From NCBI RefSeq assembly GCF_019038435.1, contig NZ_JAGPOX010000049.1, forward strand, positions 3-59,387: DNA of 59,385 nt. Reading direction: 5' to 3'. The notes beneath the pieces are model-generated. The model was not told the origin of the DNA, searched no databases, and saw nothing but the letters and a program-made list of their open reading frames with translations. This DNA comes from Nocardia alni (GTDB lineage: Bacteria; Actinomycetota; Actinomycetes; Mycobacteriales; Mycobacteriaceae). Shown here one piece after another: positions 50,613 to 59,241 of the stretch (within the stretch, counting starts at the first letter, position 1; each line of letters starts with the position of its first letter). The position numbers and the translations under genes were made by a program.

Positions 50613-51521
50613 GTGATCGCGACCGTCAGCCGTGACACAGATGGCGCGGACTTCGGAGCCGTGTCGGAGAAGCGCAAGCTCGTCTTGGCCACCTTCGACC
50701 TGTGCGCGGTTTGCGGATCGCCGTTCGGTGCGGAACTGCGATGGCAGGTGGCGTTCAACGAGTCTCACGTCCGTGCGAAGACTCCGGTCTTCAGCGAGGC
50801 GCCGGTGCACGAGATCTGCGGACTCTACGCCGCGCAGGTCTGCCCGTTCGTTGGCTCTCCGTATGCACGGTTCGGCGACCAACAGCGAAAAGGATTGCGA
50901 CGCCCGGAGGTCGTGGTCCTCGCCGGCTATCGGCGCACCAGCGACGTCCGCGGATTCGAGTCCGGCCTGCAGCGCGGCACCGCCGTCCTCCACTTCGAGA
51001 TGAACGACCTCGCTGCGACACACGTTCTCAGGACCCGCGACGAGGCGGAGCAGGCATACGCCCACGCGCTGGAATGCGAGCCAACCCTGCAGATCGATCC
51101 CGAGGAGCGAACGCTCACAGACCTCGTCTCCCGATGGGAGGACGAAGAGGACCGTGGAGGCGTCCTTGCCGGTGCCGCGTGGATGATCGGAGCAGCCTTC
51201 TGTCCGGGGATCGACAAAGTCCAGGGTATGAAGTTCTATGTCGAGGAGCCCTTCTATCACCGGTGCGCAGTCAGTGTCCTCGGCGAGCCCAGGTTCGCCG
51301 AGGACATGGCGGACTCGCCGGACGAAGCAACCCGCGCGGCGATGAACTGGCTCAATACTCGAGTGCACCTGCCCGCCGAGCTCGAACGGTGGCGGCGACG
51401 CGGACGCAACAGGATCCGGAGCATTCGGTCGGGCAGTACCTCGAACGGTAACAGGTCGCCTTCCGAGCAGAAAAAATCAAAACGCAAGGCACAGAACGCT
51501 TCACGTCGAAAGAACCGCTGA
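50613..51521 (+). CDS. Hypothetical protein with zinc-binding cysteines
   Basis: 302 residues from GTG 50613. Near residues 31-34 is CAVC, followed by ESHVRAK and then ICGLYAAQVC, giving a plausible Zn site of the HNH/zinc-ribbon kind (C-x2-C...H...C...C). The middle is mixed alpha/beta and acidic. The last 35 residues are strongly basic and Ser-rich (QKKSKRKAQNASRRKNR), suggesting nucleic-acid binding. I recognise no family. A hairpin follows at 51614. It stands alone in the accessory region. Confidence 0.7.
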   Translation: MIATVSRDTDGADFGAVSEKRKLVLATFDLCAVCGSPFGAELRWQVAFNESHVRAKTPVFSEAPVHEICGLYAAQVCPFVGSPYARFGDQQRKGLRRPEVVVLAGYRRTSDVRGFESGLQRGTAVLHFEMNDLAATHVLRTRDEAEQAYAHALECEPTLQIDPEERTLTDLVSRWEDEEDRGGVLAGAAWMIGAAFCPGIDKVQGMKFYVEEPFYHRCAVSVLGEPRFAEDMADSPDEATRAAMNWLNTRVHLPAELERWRRRGRNRIRSIRSGSTSNGNRSPSEQKKSKRKAQNASRRKNR

Positions 51522-51613
51522 CGAGCGGTGCCGCTAAGTCAACCACGCCATCGCATGCTCCGACGGTGCGCTGGCAGGCGGGCTCCATGTCGGATTCGGT
51601 GGTTGGGCCCTAT

Positions 51614-51632
51614 GCCGGGCGGGGCGCCCGGC
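51614..51632 (+). terminator. GC-rich hairpin terminator candidate
   Basis: GCCGGGCG and CGCCCGGC form a perfect 8-bp stem with a 3-base loop, 93 bases after the stop of the zinc-site protein. No T-run. Confidence 0.45.
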
Positions 51633-51683
51633 AACCCACAATCCTCGTCTTTGAGCAGGAGGAATCTGCCGTCCGACCAGATC

Positions 51684-51729
51684 AATCAGCCGATAGTTGT
51701 ACAGCGACCTATGACATGGGACACAGTTG
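51684..51729 (+). repeat. Direct repeat flanking the 51792-52649 gene, copy 1
   Basis: CCGATAGTTG-ACAG-ACCTATGA-GGACACA pattern, about 85 percent identical over 39 bases to 52783-52831 in the same orientation. It lies 63 bases beyond the stop of the gene. Confidence 0.55.
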
Positions 51730-51791
51730 GCCCCGGCCTGGGTTCGGCCCGTGAACTCATAGCAAATGACGATAGCCGTCCGTGTGGCGCT

Positions 51792-52649
51792 TCATCGTCG
51801 GGTAACGATCCATCCCTGGCGATGCCATTGCACGATCATGGCAGCACAGGTGACGATCATCCTGGCTTCTTCCATGGACGGGGTCCGTCTTGGACCGCTA
51901 CCGCCGTGTCGGTCATGGTTCGGCCAGAGCCACCGAAGCATGCCGACGAATGCAGCAACATCGTGACTCTGGTTCGATCCCGGCAGCATCATCTTCCACA
52001 GAGACGCTGATTGTGGCGATCCAAGTTGCCCGAGAACATTTCCCAGCGTTGCATTCGTCTTGTTCGGAACCACAATTGGAATCAGTACGTCCTCAACGGC
52101 TTTGATGGCGTGATCCCAGGCATCGGAAGCATCTCCGTTGCGTCCGTAGGCGTTCTTCCATGCTTCATGAAGCTCGGCCGTCGCCTCATCCTGCACTGCG
52201 ATTGCGTACTGGTAGATCTTGCCGGCATGCTCGCCTACAACGAGCACAAGCTGGTCGTTGCTGGGCGACACCGTCCAGAGCGATCCTCCGTTGGCCAAGA
52301 GTGTCCGCAGTTCGGACGCATCTTCGAGGGCTGTGCTACCCCGGGGTTCCAGCGTGGCCGCCGTCGCAGACGCGCGGTGATACAACAGTGCATCGATTAG
52401 GTCGAGGCCTCGTTCCTCATCCAGCTCAAAGGCATTCAGCACCACCTGAAAGGCATTGATCCGGTCGCCGACCGACGTGAGGGGTACGCGAAGCCTGAGA
52501 CTGATCGCTTCCAGTTCGGACGGAAGGACCTTCTTGGCGACTCGCTCAGCCCATCGTTTGAGTAGTCCACGAAGATGGTCGGGCACACCCTCGAATGGAC
52601 CGTCCGGCTCGACGGCACCGGTGCGTTGTGACAGCGGCGTCCATGTCAT
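51792..52649 (-). CDS. Hypothetical protein, possibly abortive-infection C-terminal (Abi_C)-like
   Basis: 285 residues from ATG 52649; no ribosome site is obvious. The second half has AELHEAWKNAYGRNGDASDA, WDHAIKAVEDVLIPIVVPNK, then TNATLGNVLGQL and, near 260, WLWPNHDRHGGSG. This order (helical AW..AYG, A.KAVE, TLG..., ...RHGG) is shared with a common actinobacterial family that I associate with the Abi_C/HEPN-like group, where an R-x-H-type motif can cut RNA; this is a recollection of patterns, not a proven match. The N-terminal half is a helical domain. It is bounded by direct repeats, so may have moved as a unit. Confidence 0.65.
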   Translation of the reverse strand: MTWTPLSQRTGAVEPDGPFEGVPDHLRGLLKRWAERVAKKVLPSELEAISLRLRVPLTSVGDRINAFQVVLNAFELDEERGLDLIDALLYHRASATAATLEPRGSTALEDASELRTLLANGGSLWTVSPSNDQLVLVVGEHAGKIYQYAIAVQDEATAELHEAWKNAYGRNGDASDAWDHAIKAVEDVLIPIVVPNKTNATLGNVLGQLGSPQSASLWKMMLPGSNQSHDVAAFVGMLRWLWPNHDRHGGSGPRRTPSMEEARMIVTCAAMIVQWHRQGWIVTRR

Positions 52650-52782
52650 TCAGGAAACTTTAGAGCTCCAGTACGGACCGTCGCACCAACATTTCGGTCT
52701 AAGCCCACCCGCAGGACCTGCAGCTGGGTGTCGGATTGGCTCCGCTCGTCGTCCAGCTGAGGGATTGGGTTTCGTTTGTAGG

Positions 52783-52831
52783 AATCAGGCGACCGATAGT
52801 TGCACAGTTACCTATGATGTAGGACACAACC
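52783..52831 (+). repeat. Direct repeat flanking the 51792-52649 gene, copy 2
   Basis: Same block as copy 1, 134 bases upstream of the gene start. Could be an insertion-sequence end, a recombination site or duplicated promoter sequence. Confidence 0.55.
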
Positions 52832-52991
52832 GTCCGGCATATAGCGCCCGCAAATCCGTTCCCATCGGTACAGCGCCCGGTGGCGCACTATACGGATGGA
52901 GCTTGCGTTGATCAGCGGTTTTGCTGGGGTGTTGGCATTTGTCGACCGAAAGCCGGATCCAGCCCATTCATTCGATTTAACGCAGAGCCGT

Positions 52992-53027
52992 TGACCGCGC
53001 TCGCTGAAATTTCAGCGAGCGCGGTCA
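52992..53027. repeat. 36-bp perfect palindrome
   Basis: TGACCGCGCTCGCTGAAA is followed directly by its exact reverse complement, with no spacer. About 18 bases of one arm occur again at 53093-53112, at the end of the small ORF downstream of the STAND-TPR gene. It could be a strong terminator-like hairpin or the joint left by an inverted duplication. The surrounding gap, 52650-53097, has no gene. Confidence 0.7.
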
Positions 53028-53097
53028 TCCCGCCACTCCAGGGGACTTACCCACACTCCGACCAGCGCACGTCACGTGATCGTCGCCAGAGCCAATT

Positions 53098-53250
53098 TCA
53101 GCGAGCGCCGTCAACGAACCGTGCCGCGATGTCCTGTTGTGAAATTCCGCTGTTGCGCAGAGCCGCGCGGAGCTGTGCCCACATGGCGTCGTCCATGTTC
53201 CTGACGTACGACAGGAGTTGTTCCTCTGGCGGTACGGACGGTGTGCGCAT
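53098..53250 (-). CDS. Possible small protein or fragment (50 aa)
   Basis: From ATG 53250 the frame reads MRTPSVPPEEQLLSYVRNMD, then DAMWAQLRAALRNSGISQQD and IAARFVDGAR, with helix-turn-helix-like character at the end. The same frame is open back to the stop of the STAND-TPR gene (80 codons in all) and is protein-like from about LTDQLDRCLAAGEYRA. No ribosome site fits, so it may be a 5'-damaged gene, or an extension separated from the large gene by a single TGA. Confidence 0.4.
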   Translation of the reverse strand: MRTPSVPPEEQLLSYVRNMDDAMWAQLRAALRNSGISQQDIAARFVDGAR

Positions 53251-53340
53251 CGCGCGATACTCGCCAGCGGCCAGGCATCGGTCCAGCTGGTCAGTCAGCC
53301 CCGGTCGGGGAACGATGGTCGTGCGGCGTCGTGTCGCAGC

Positions 53341-56300
53341 TCAGGAAGACAGTTTGCGCCGGAGAGCCTCGACAGCGCTGAGGGACTGATGGAAGGCGTC
53401 GGGGTCGGTGTCGGCTAGTTCGCGGTAGAGCCGGATGGCTTTGTCGCACAAGGTGAGCGCGGCTACCCGATCGGTGCCGGGAGGCAACCGGACGTATACG
53501 GCGGTCCAGTACGCTCTCGCCAGGGCAGGTAGATGGCTGGCACGGTCGGCGGCGACCAATTCCTCGAGCAGGACCACAGTTCTCTCGGATGCGGCCATTG
53601 CGTCCGTTCGCCGCCCCGTGTCGGCCAGATTGGCAGCAAGTTTGTCGACCGACCTCGCCAACTCGGGCTGATAGATGAAGCGGTCGGCGGCGGCCAACTC
53701 CTCATAGCAGGTGACGGCCCGCTGAGCAGCCGCCACCGCCTCATCTCGCAGATCCGCCGCCACGAGGTCGGCGGCGAGGCCTCGTACTGCCGTCGCCAGC
53801 TCCGGCAAGTAGCTCGCCCGGTCGGTCTCAGCTAGCTCTTCATAGAAACCCACGACCCGCCGACCGGCAGCCAGTGCTTCCGGATACCGCCCCACCTCAC
53901 CCAGCCACAGAGCGATGTTGTTGACCGATGCTGCCAGGGCCGGGAGGTAGGCGGCGCGGTCCACTCCTGCCAACTCTTCGCGCAACGTCACCGCTCGCTC
54001 AGCGGCCACCACGGCTTCGGGATATCGCCCCAACCCACCCAACTGGATCGCGAGCCGGTCGGCCGATACTGCCAAGGGCAGAAGGTGGGTGTCCCGGTCG
54101 GCCTCAGCCAGCTTCTCGCATACGGCTACGGTCCGCTCGAACGCATGTATCGCTTCACGGTGCCGACCCATCTCGCTCAAGAGGATCGCGAGGTTGTCGA
54201 CGGATACCGCCAAGTCCGGAAGGTGGGCCGACGGGTTGTCCTCAGTCAACTCCTCGTAGAGGGCTACAGCTCTCTTGGCCGCGGGCAGTGCTTGACTTCG
54301 TCGGCCCGACTTGGACAGCCAGGTCGCCTGGTTCTTCACCGAGTCGGCCAAGTCGGGTGTGTAGGTGACCCGGTTGCGCTCGGCTAACTCCTCGAATATC
54401 ACAATAGCCCGCTCAATGTTTGCCAGCGCCAAGGAACTCCGCCCAATCTTTTCTTCGATCAACGCGAGTCTGTGCAGGCTGCTGGCGAGCCGGGGGTGGA
54501 AGGCGTCCGGATGCGCCGCAGCCAGTTGCTGATAGATCTGAACGGCTTCGGTACCGGCGGCCAGAGCGTCCTGCCGCCGACCCTCCGTATCCAGCACGTT
54601 AGCGCGGGTACTCAGGCTCTTGGCGAGGTCGGGGAGGAAGGCGTCCGGATCTGCGTCCGACAGTTTCCGATAGATCTGGACGGCTTCGGTATTCTCTGCC
54701 AAGGCATCGGTCCACCGACCACAGATCGCCGACCTGATGGCAAGGTCGTGTAGTTCCCTGGCGAGGTTGGCGCGGAACGCATCAGGTCGCGCCTTGGCCA
54801 GCCGTCTGAATGTCTTGACGGCCTGAGTGCTGGTCGCCAGCGCTCCCTCCGGTCGCCCAATATTCGCTTGAGAATATGCGAGGTCGTGCTGATACTTGGC
54901 GAGTTGCAGGAGGTGGGCGCCTGGATCTGTCGAGGCCAGTCGCTCACAGATCTGGACGGCCTCGCTCATAGCGTTCAAGGCATCCTCGTGGTGCCCCAAC
55001 TCCGCCAACATGTAGGAGCGGCTGGCCAGGCTCACGGCCAAGTCGGGGAATACGGCATCGTTGCCCGAACCAACCAGTTGTCGAAACATCTCGATGGCTC
55101 GGCTGTTGTCGGACAACGCGCCCATTCGCTGTCCTGAGCGCGCCAGGGTGGCGGAACGGTTGTTCAGGCAACCGGCAACGTTACGGAGGTGCGCCTCTGG
55201 CCGCGTCTTGGCCAGTTCGTCGAAGATCTGCATAGCCTCGGTGATCGCGGCCAGCGCATCCTCGTGTCGACCCAACGCTGCCAACATGTTGGAGTGGTTG
55301 GCCAGGCTCGCGGCAAGGCTGGACGGGAGTGCATCTGTTGTGTCCTGGCCACGGCTGGGCGACCGATGACTTCCGGTCCCCTGCGCCAGCCGTCGAAACA
55401 TCTCGATGGCCTGTGTACTCGCGGCCAGCGCTTCCTCCCGCCGGCCCGAATCTGCCAACGACTGAGCAAGTTCGGCCAGGTTCGAGGCGAGGTCGGATCG
55501 AGTCCACTCGATACGCAGGCCTTGAGACTCGGCCGCCTTCGTCGTGATCCAGGTGATCTCGTTCCCGAATTGGATGCGGTCGGCACCGAGTGGGTCGAAC
55601 TGCCGCCTTCCCTGCACCTCGTCCTCGTCGGGCTTCTCCGGCTTGGACCGGGCTGTCAGCACACCGAGCAGTTCCACTTTGGTTTTGGCCCACAGCCAGC
55701 TGCTGGTTGGCACAGCATCGGCAACGCTTGTCAGATCGGCGGTCGGTACGGCGGGGTCATGCACGAAGCATTCGAGCGCATGCACCAGGGGCTTGGGTTC
55801 TTCCAGTCCAGGTGCCACATCCAGGGCAGCCACCGCCACCGTCGTGGGATATTGCTTACACATTCGTGTCAGCATCTCGCCCACGGGGTCGCCGAGGCCG
55901 GGGTGCGCGGCGGCTCGAGCGCACACGCTCACCCAGCGGGTTGCGTCATGGCCGTTGATGTGAGTGGCGAGGGTTTCGGCAATCGAGGTGCGGGCCGGTT
56001 TGGCGATTTCGGTACCGATGAGATGCTCGGCCAGCAGATCGGGTTCCAACTGACCGAACGCGTGCGGTCCGGCGGCTGGGTACAGACCGGCCAACCACTC
56101 CCGAACCCGGTCGCGTCGGTCATAGGTCTCGTCTGCCAGTCCGGGGATGCGCATCAGCCAGTCATTGGCCTGCTCTGGGATGGGGGGCATCAGCAGAACC
56201 GTGGCGGCGACAGTGTCGGTCAACGTGAGCCTGCCCAGAGCCGGGTGGATCCCGGCAGCTCTGGCGGTCCTGAGCCAGTAGCGGCGTTCATGGCGTAACA

Positions 56301-57810
56301 CCCGCTCTTGCGGGCTGTTGCTATCTCCCACGTCGCGCCCGCTCGTGGTGACCTCTGGTAGATGGTCTTCGGGTTCACTGGGTTCGGTGGTATCCAATAG
56401 GTCGGCCAGAGCGGTCATTTGGATCGCCAGCACCGTCGACCCGGTTGTTGCCGATAGTGGTCGGTCTGTCAGGGCCGCAGCTCGGGTAGACCAGTCGATG
56501 GCGGGGTTTCCAGGCAGTCGGGTCAGTTCAGCGGCGAACGCCGCCACCGCCGCCCGATATCCATCCCGGCGGGCGTTGTCGGTCGCGTCGAGCACTGGTA
56601 GCGGAGTCACCGTCGCGGTATCCAGCAAGGTGGCCACCGCGTCGCTGGTGTCGGCGACCTCCTCCCACCATTCCCCCACGGTGCGGGCCAACGCCAGCAC
56701 CTTCACCAGCGACGAGCGCCCCCCGGGGGCCAGCATGCCCAACAGCGCAGCCAACTGACCGGGTCTGGATTCGGCGTAATCCACGACGACCAGCGTCGGC
56801 CACACCATGTCGGTGATCACCGCCAAATCGTCGGCATCGGGTTTCAGCCACAATGTGCTCCAACCCTGTACAGCGATTTGTTCGCTGAAGTGGCGAGCCA
56901 AACGGGTCTTGCCCTGCCCAGCCGGGCCGTGTATCAACCAAACCCCGACACCTGGCTGCTCGGCCCAAGTCCGTAGTTCTTTCAGCAGTTCGGCCCGGCC
57001 TCGGAAGCCGACCACGGACCGCCGCTCGGTCAACAGCTCCGCTGGCGAGACAGCCCCATTGTGCGGGTCTGGGCCATCCTCTGGGGTAGCCAAAGCGGCC
57101 AACTCCACAGGCTCGAGCACAGTCGTGCGGACATGGGTGGCCAGGACAGCGCGAAACTCCGGATCATGGTGCAGCACATAGGCAGGCACAGCCGGTAGCG
57201 CCGAGTGCGCGAACGAGGGGTCGTCGGCCATGATCACCGCGATCAGTAGCTCACCGACCGCGTTTCGAGTTGAGCCCGGAAGCTCACGGATTCGGATACA
57301 CACTGCCGCCCCGGACATCCCGCCCCACGGGGAGCGACCATCCTTACCAGTGGCGGGTGGGTGGCCATTCAGACGGACCAGGTATTGATCGCTGGCCATC
57401 CTGCTGCCGAGGTTGATGACGCCTTTCAGCTGCCCGGTATCGACCGCCGGCTGGCCGGCGCGCTGCATTACGTCCGGCACGCCCCAGCTCTCGCAGGGCA
57501 ATTCGGGCAGGTGCGTGACCGTCGTACCCCACCGCACCGCACTGTCGATCGCCCACACCGGGTCGTCGTCCACCGGTTTCCAACTCGGGTCATCGATTTC
57601 GACCAGGGCGGCGTCGTCGCGGCCCCCCGGAGTGCCGCACCACACCACGTGGCCCACGAACACGCCACCATGGCTGGGCCGAAATATCGTGGCCACCGCG
57701 CCACGCTGACCGACCACATGAGCCGACGCCAGCACGAGTCGTGGTGCCACGAAATATCCCGAGCCCGGCCCGCCTGAGCCCCTGACGCCCGCCAAACGCT
57801 TCTGTTCCAC
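53341..57810 (-). CDS. Trypsin-like protease / STAND NTPase / TPR conflict protein
   Basis: 1489 residues from GTG 57810, chosen for GGGAGG 6 bases upstream. Domain order: (1) trypsin-like protease, residues about 8-235, with an apparent triad: His31 (SAHVV), Asp66 (DDAAL), Ser166 (GGMSGA); (2) STAND P-loop NTPase, Walker A GPAGQGKT at 295-302, Walker B TLVVVDYAE ending near 346; (3) helical linker; (4) about fifteen TPR-like repeats of about 48 residues from about 770 to the end (EALAASTQAIEMFRRLA, DALAENTEAVQIYRKLS and so on). This is the layout of the predicted NTP-dependent conflict systems in which a TPR sensor and STAND switch release a protease effector. The partner Trypco2 gene lies 53 bp upstream. 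All catalytic residues seem present. Confidence 0.88.
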   Translation of the reverse strand: MEQKRLAGVRGSGGPGSGYFVAPRLVLASAHVVGQRGAVATIFRPSHGGVFVGHVVWCGTPGGRDDAALVEIDDPSWKPVDDDPVWAIDSAVRWGTTVTHLPELPCESWGVPDVMQRAGQPAVDTGQLKGVINLGSRMASDQYLVRLNGHPPATGKDGRSPWGGMSGAAVCIRIRELPGSTRNAVGELLIAVIMADDPSFAHSALPAVPAYVLHHDPEFRAVLATHVRTTVLEPVELAALATPEDGPDPHNGAVSPAELLTERRSVVGFRGRAELLKELRTWAEQPGVGVWLIHGPAGQGKTRLARHFSEQIAVQGWSTLWLKPDADDLAVITDMVWPTLVVVDYAESRPGQLAALLGMLAPGGRSSLVKVLALARTVGEWWEEVADTSDAVATLLDTATVTPLPVLDATDNARRDGYRAAVAAFAAELTRLPGNPAIDWSTRAAALTDRPLSATTGSTVLAIQMTALADLLDTTEPSEPEDHLPEVTTSGRDVGDSNSPQERVLRHERRYWLRTARAAGIHPALGRLTLTDTVAATVLLMPPIPEQANDWLMRIPGLADETYDRRDRVREWLAGLYPAAGPHAFGQLEPDLLAEHLIGTEIAKPARTSIAETLATHINGHDATRWVSVCARAAAHPGLGDPVGEMLTRMCKQYPTTVAVAALDVAPGLEEPKPLVHALECFVHDPAVPTADLTSVADAVPTSSWLWAKTKVELLGVLTARSKPEKPDEDEVQGRRQFDPLGADRIQFGNEITWITTKAAESQGLRIEWTRSDLASNLAELAQSLADSGRREEALAASTQAIEMFRRLAQGTGSHRSPSRGQDTTDALPSSLAASLANHSNMLAALGRHEDALAAITEAMQIFDELAKTRPEAHLRNVAGCLNNRSATLARSGQRMGALSDNSRAIEMFRQLVGSGNDAVFPDLAVSLASRSYMLAELGHHEDALNAMSEAVQICERLASTDPGAHLLQLAKYQHDLAYSQANIGRPEGALATSTQAVKTFRRLAKARPDAFRANLARELHDLAIRSAICGRWTDALAENTEAVQIYRKLSDADPDAFLPDLAKSLSTRANVLDTEGRRQDALAAGTEAVQIYQQLAAAHPDAFHPRLASSLHRLALIEEKIGRSSLALANIERAIVIFEELAERNRVTYTPDLADSVKNQATWLSKSGRRSQALPAAKRAVALYEELTEDNPSAHLPDLAVSVDNLAILLSEMGRHREAIHAFERTVAVCEKLAEADRDTHLLPLAVSADRLAIQLGGLGRYPEAVVAAERAVTLREELAGVDRAAYLPALAASVNNIALWLGEVGRYPEALAAGRRVVGFYEELAETDRASYLPELATAVRGLAADLVAADLRDEAVAAAQRAVTCYEELAAADRFIYQPELARSVDKLAANLADTGRRTDAMAASERTVVLLEELVAADRASHLPALARAYWTAVYVRLPPGTDRVAALTLCDKAIRLYRELADTDPDAFHQSLSAVEALRRKLSS

Positions 57811-57863
57811 CCGAATCCTCCCGCAGGACGTTCGCGACCGCACCGATACCGCGCGGACCGTGC

Positions 57864-58193
57864 TCAGGGCCTGATCGTGTGAGAAAGGTCGCCGGGACCC
57901 TCCGGTCGAGTCTTATCGCCGGACACCAGCCAGCCACCACCACCCAGACGTTCCGGTGTTAAGGTCACCGACACACGATGCGTCCGCCCCCGTGACAGAC
58001 CGCCCTCCACATCCCCGGTGACCACCCACGCTTTGAATCCCGCTTTTGCCTTGGCATCCCGACGCAGTTCCACAGCGAACTCCAGCTCGATCGGCCCAAC
58101 CAGAAACTCCACCGGCTGCCCGATCCCCCGCGCCGCGGCATGCAACAACTCCTCACGCACCGCCGCAACCGCGTCCGCCAGCTCTATCTCCAT
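57864..58193 (-). CDS. Trypco2 (trypsin-co-occurring domain 2) protein
   Basis: 109 residues from ATG 58193 with GGGGTGA upstream; a GTG at 58199 is also in frame. Starts MEIELADAVAAVREELLHAA and continues with PVEFLVGPIELEFAVELRRD and KAWVVTGDVEGG, then HRVSVTLTP. This is the small alpha-plus-beta domain I know as trypsin-co-occurring domain 2, regularly encoded next to trypsin-STAND conflict proteins. It may act as activator, inhibitor or substrate of the protease; its role is unknown. Ends 53 bp before the large gene, in the same operon. Confidence 0.82.
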   Translation of the reverse strand: MEIELADAVAAVREELLHAAARGIGQPVEFLVGPIELEFAVELRRDAKAKAGFKAWVVTGDVEGGLSRGRTHRVSVTLTPERLGGGGWLVSGDKTRPEGPGDLSHTIRP

Positions 58194-58199
58194 GCTCAC

Positions 58200-58510
58200 C
58201 CCATCATTACGTCGAATGCCGCTGCTACACAGCAGGCGCGACGCTACCCGATCCTCACATGCCGCACCAGGAAACGGCACGACCACCGCCGCGAAATGCA
58301 CACAGAGCCTCCTGCTTCGCATCGTAATCTCCCGTCCGCTCATCGAATGCCATTGCACTCCAACCGAACCCGCCTTTCCACGGTCCAGGGACTGTCTGAG
58401 AGATCTGGCTCTGTCTCACTTCCGGTGGTGATGCGATGATCTTGAAGGCATCATGTCTCGGTGTGTGAGGTGAATGTGCCTGCTGCCGTGGTGTTTTCGG
58501 GGTTGTTGCC
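58200..58510. other. Gap upstream of the Trypco2 operon; possible ISL3 left end
   Basis: No gene. It must hold the promoter of the Trypco2-trypsin operon, but no clear -10/-35 is seen. Near 58400 the block GGCTCTGTCTCACTTCCG resembles the terminal sequence of ISL3-type elements and precedes the transposase fragment. Confidence 0.3.
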
Positions 58511-58960
58511 GTGGTGGTGGAGGATGTCGTCGACGAGGGTAGACAGGTCGTGGTGTGGGCGCGGACGCCCGACGACCCGGCCGCGTGTCCGGGCTGCGGC
58601 GCCGAGTCCGCGCGGGTGTACAGCTATCACTGGCGCACGGTCGCCGACGTGCCACTCGACGAGCGTCCGGTGACGGTGAACGTGCAGGTCCGCCGGTTGT
58701 TCTGCCCAACAATGGGCTGCCGCACCACCTTTCGCGAGCAGGTGGCCGGTGTCCTGGAACGCTACCAGCGCCGCACGGCGCGTCTGACCGGCCAGGTGCA
58801 ATCGGTCGTACGAGAACTTGCCGGACGGGCCGGTGCCCGGCTGCTGGAGCAGTTGTCGGTGCGGTTGTCGCGGCATACCGCGCGGTCATTTATGCGCCCT
58901 TGGCCGCGCCGCCTCACCAACGCGCTGCGCGCGGCCTACCTCGAACTACGCCGACCCTAA
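58511..58960 (+). pseudogene. Truncated ISL3 family transposase (N-terminal zinc-finger part)
   Basis: From GTG 58511 the frame reads VVEDVVDEGRQVVVWARTP, then the ISL3 zinc finger: CPGC near 29, a second Cys pair in RRLFCPTMGC, and RTTFREQVAGVLERYQRRTA, ELAGRAGARLLEQLSV. ISL3 transposases have about 400-550 residues; here homology stops at about residue 125 (LSRHTA) and the last 25 codons are unrelated. The catalytic DDE domain is missing, so it is inactive. Confidence 0.75.
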
Positions 58961-59120
58961 CTCCCACCAGACGCGCTCGGTAAACCGTTGAATAGGAACG
59001 AGTTCCACACAAGGTGCCGCAGGCTGCACTTCGAACCGGCTACTCGGCTAGAGTGAGGCCGAGTTCACGGCCGGAACCACTCGCAAGCGTGAGCGAATCT
59101 GATGGACTGTCGAATATTCG

Positions 59121-59144
59121 ACCCCCGTAGGAATCGAACCTGCG
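59121..59144 (-). repeat. tRNA 3'-end fragment, candidate attachment-site remnant
   Basis: Read on the minus strand: CGCAGGTTCGATTCCTACGG followed by GGGT. Apart from one missing and one changed base it equals the T-arm and acceptor 3' end of the tRNA-Arg gene 100 bp away, in the same orientation. The 5' part of a tRNA is absent. Tyrosine integrases that use tRNA 3' ends leave such direct copies. Confidence 0.55.
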
Positions 59145-59241
59145 ACACGCGACCTGGGGATTTGCCGTCCGATCAACCTGTTCCTCGCGACCCTCTACAC
59201 CGAAAATCGCTTTAACCTGCGGCAACGCGACGCAGGCCGAG

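Noticed and set aside
55189..56298. 369-codon plus-strand frame
   Set aside because: Antisense to the STAND-TPR gene.
54000..57000. CRISPR-like regular repeats in the large gene
   Set aside because: The periodic similarity (about 144 bases) is that of TPR codons in a coding frame, not of identical repeats with unique spacers. No CRISPR array was seen anywhere.
59121..59195. A second complete tRNA gene
   Set aside because: Only the T-arm and 3' acceptor strand are present, the T-stem has a mismatch, and no matching 5' acceptor, D-arm or anticodon arm could be found.
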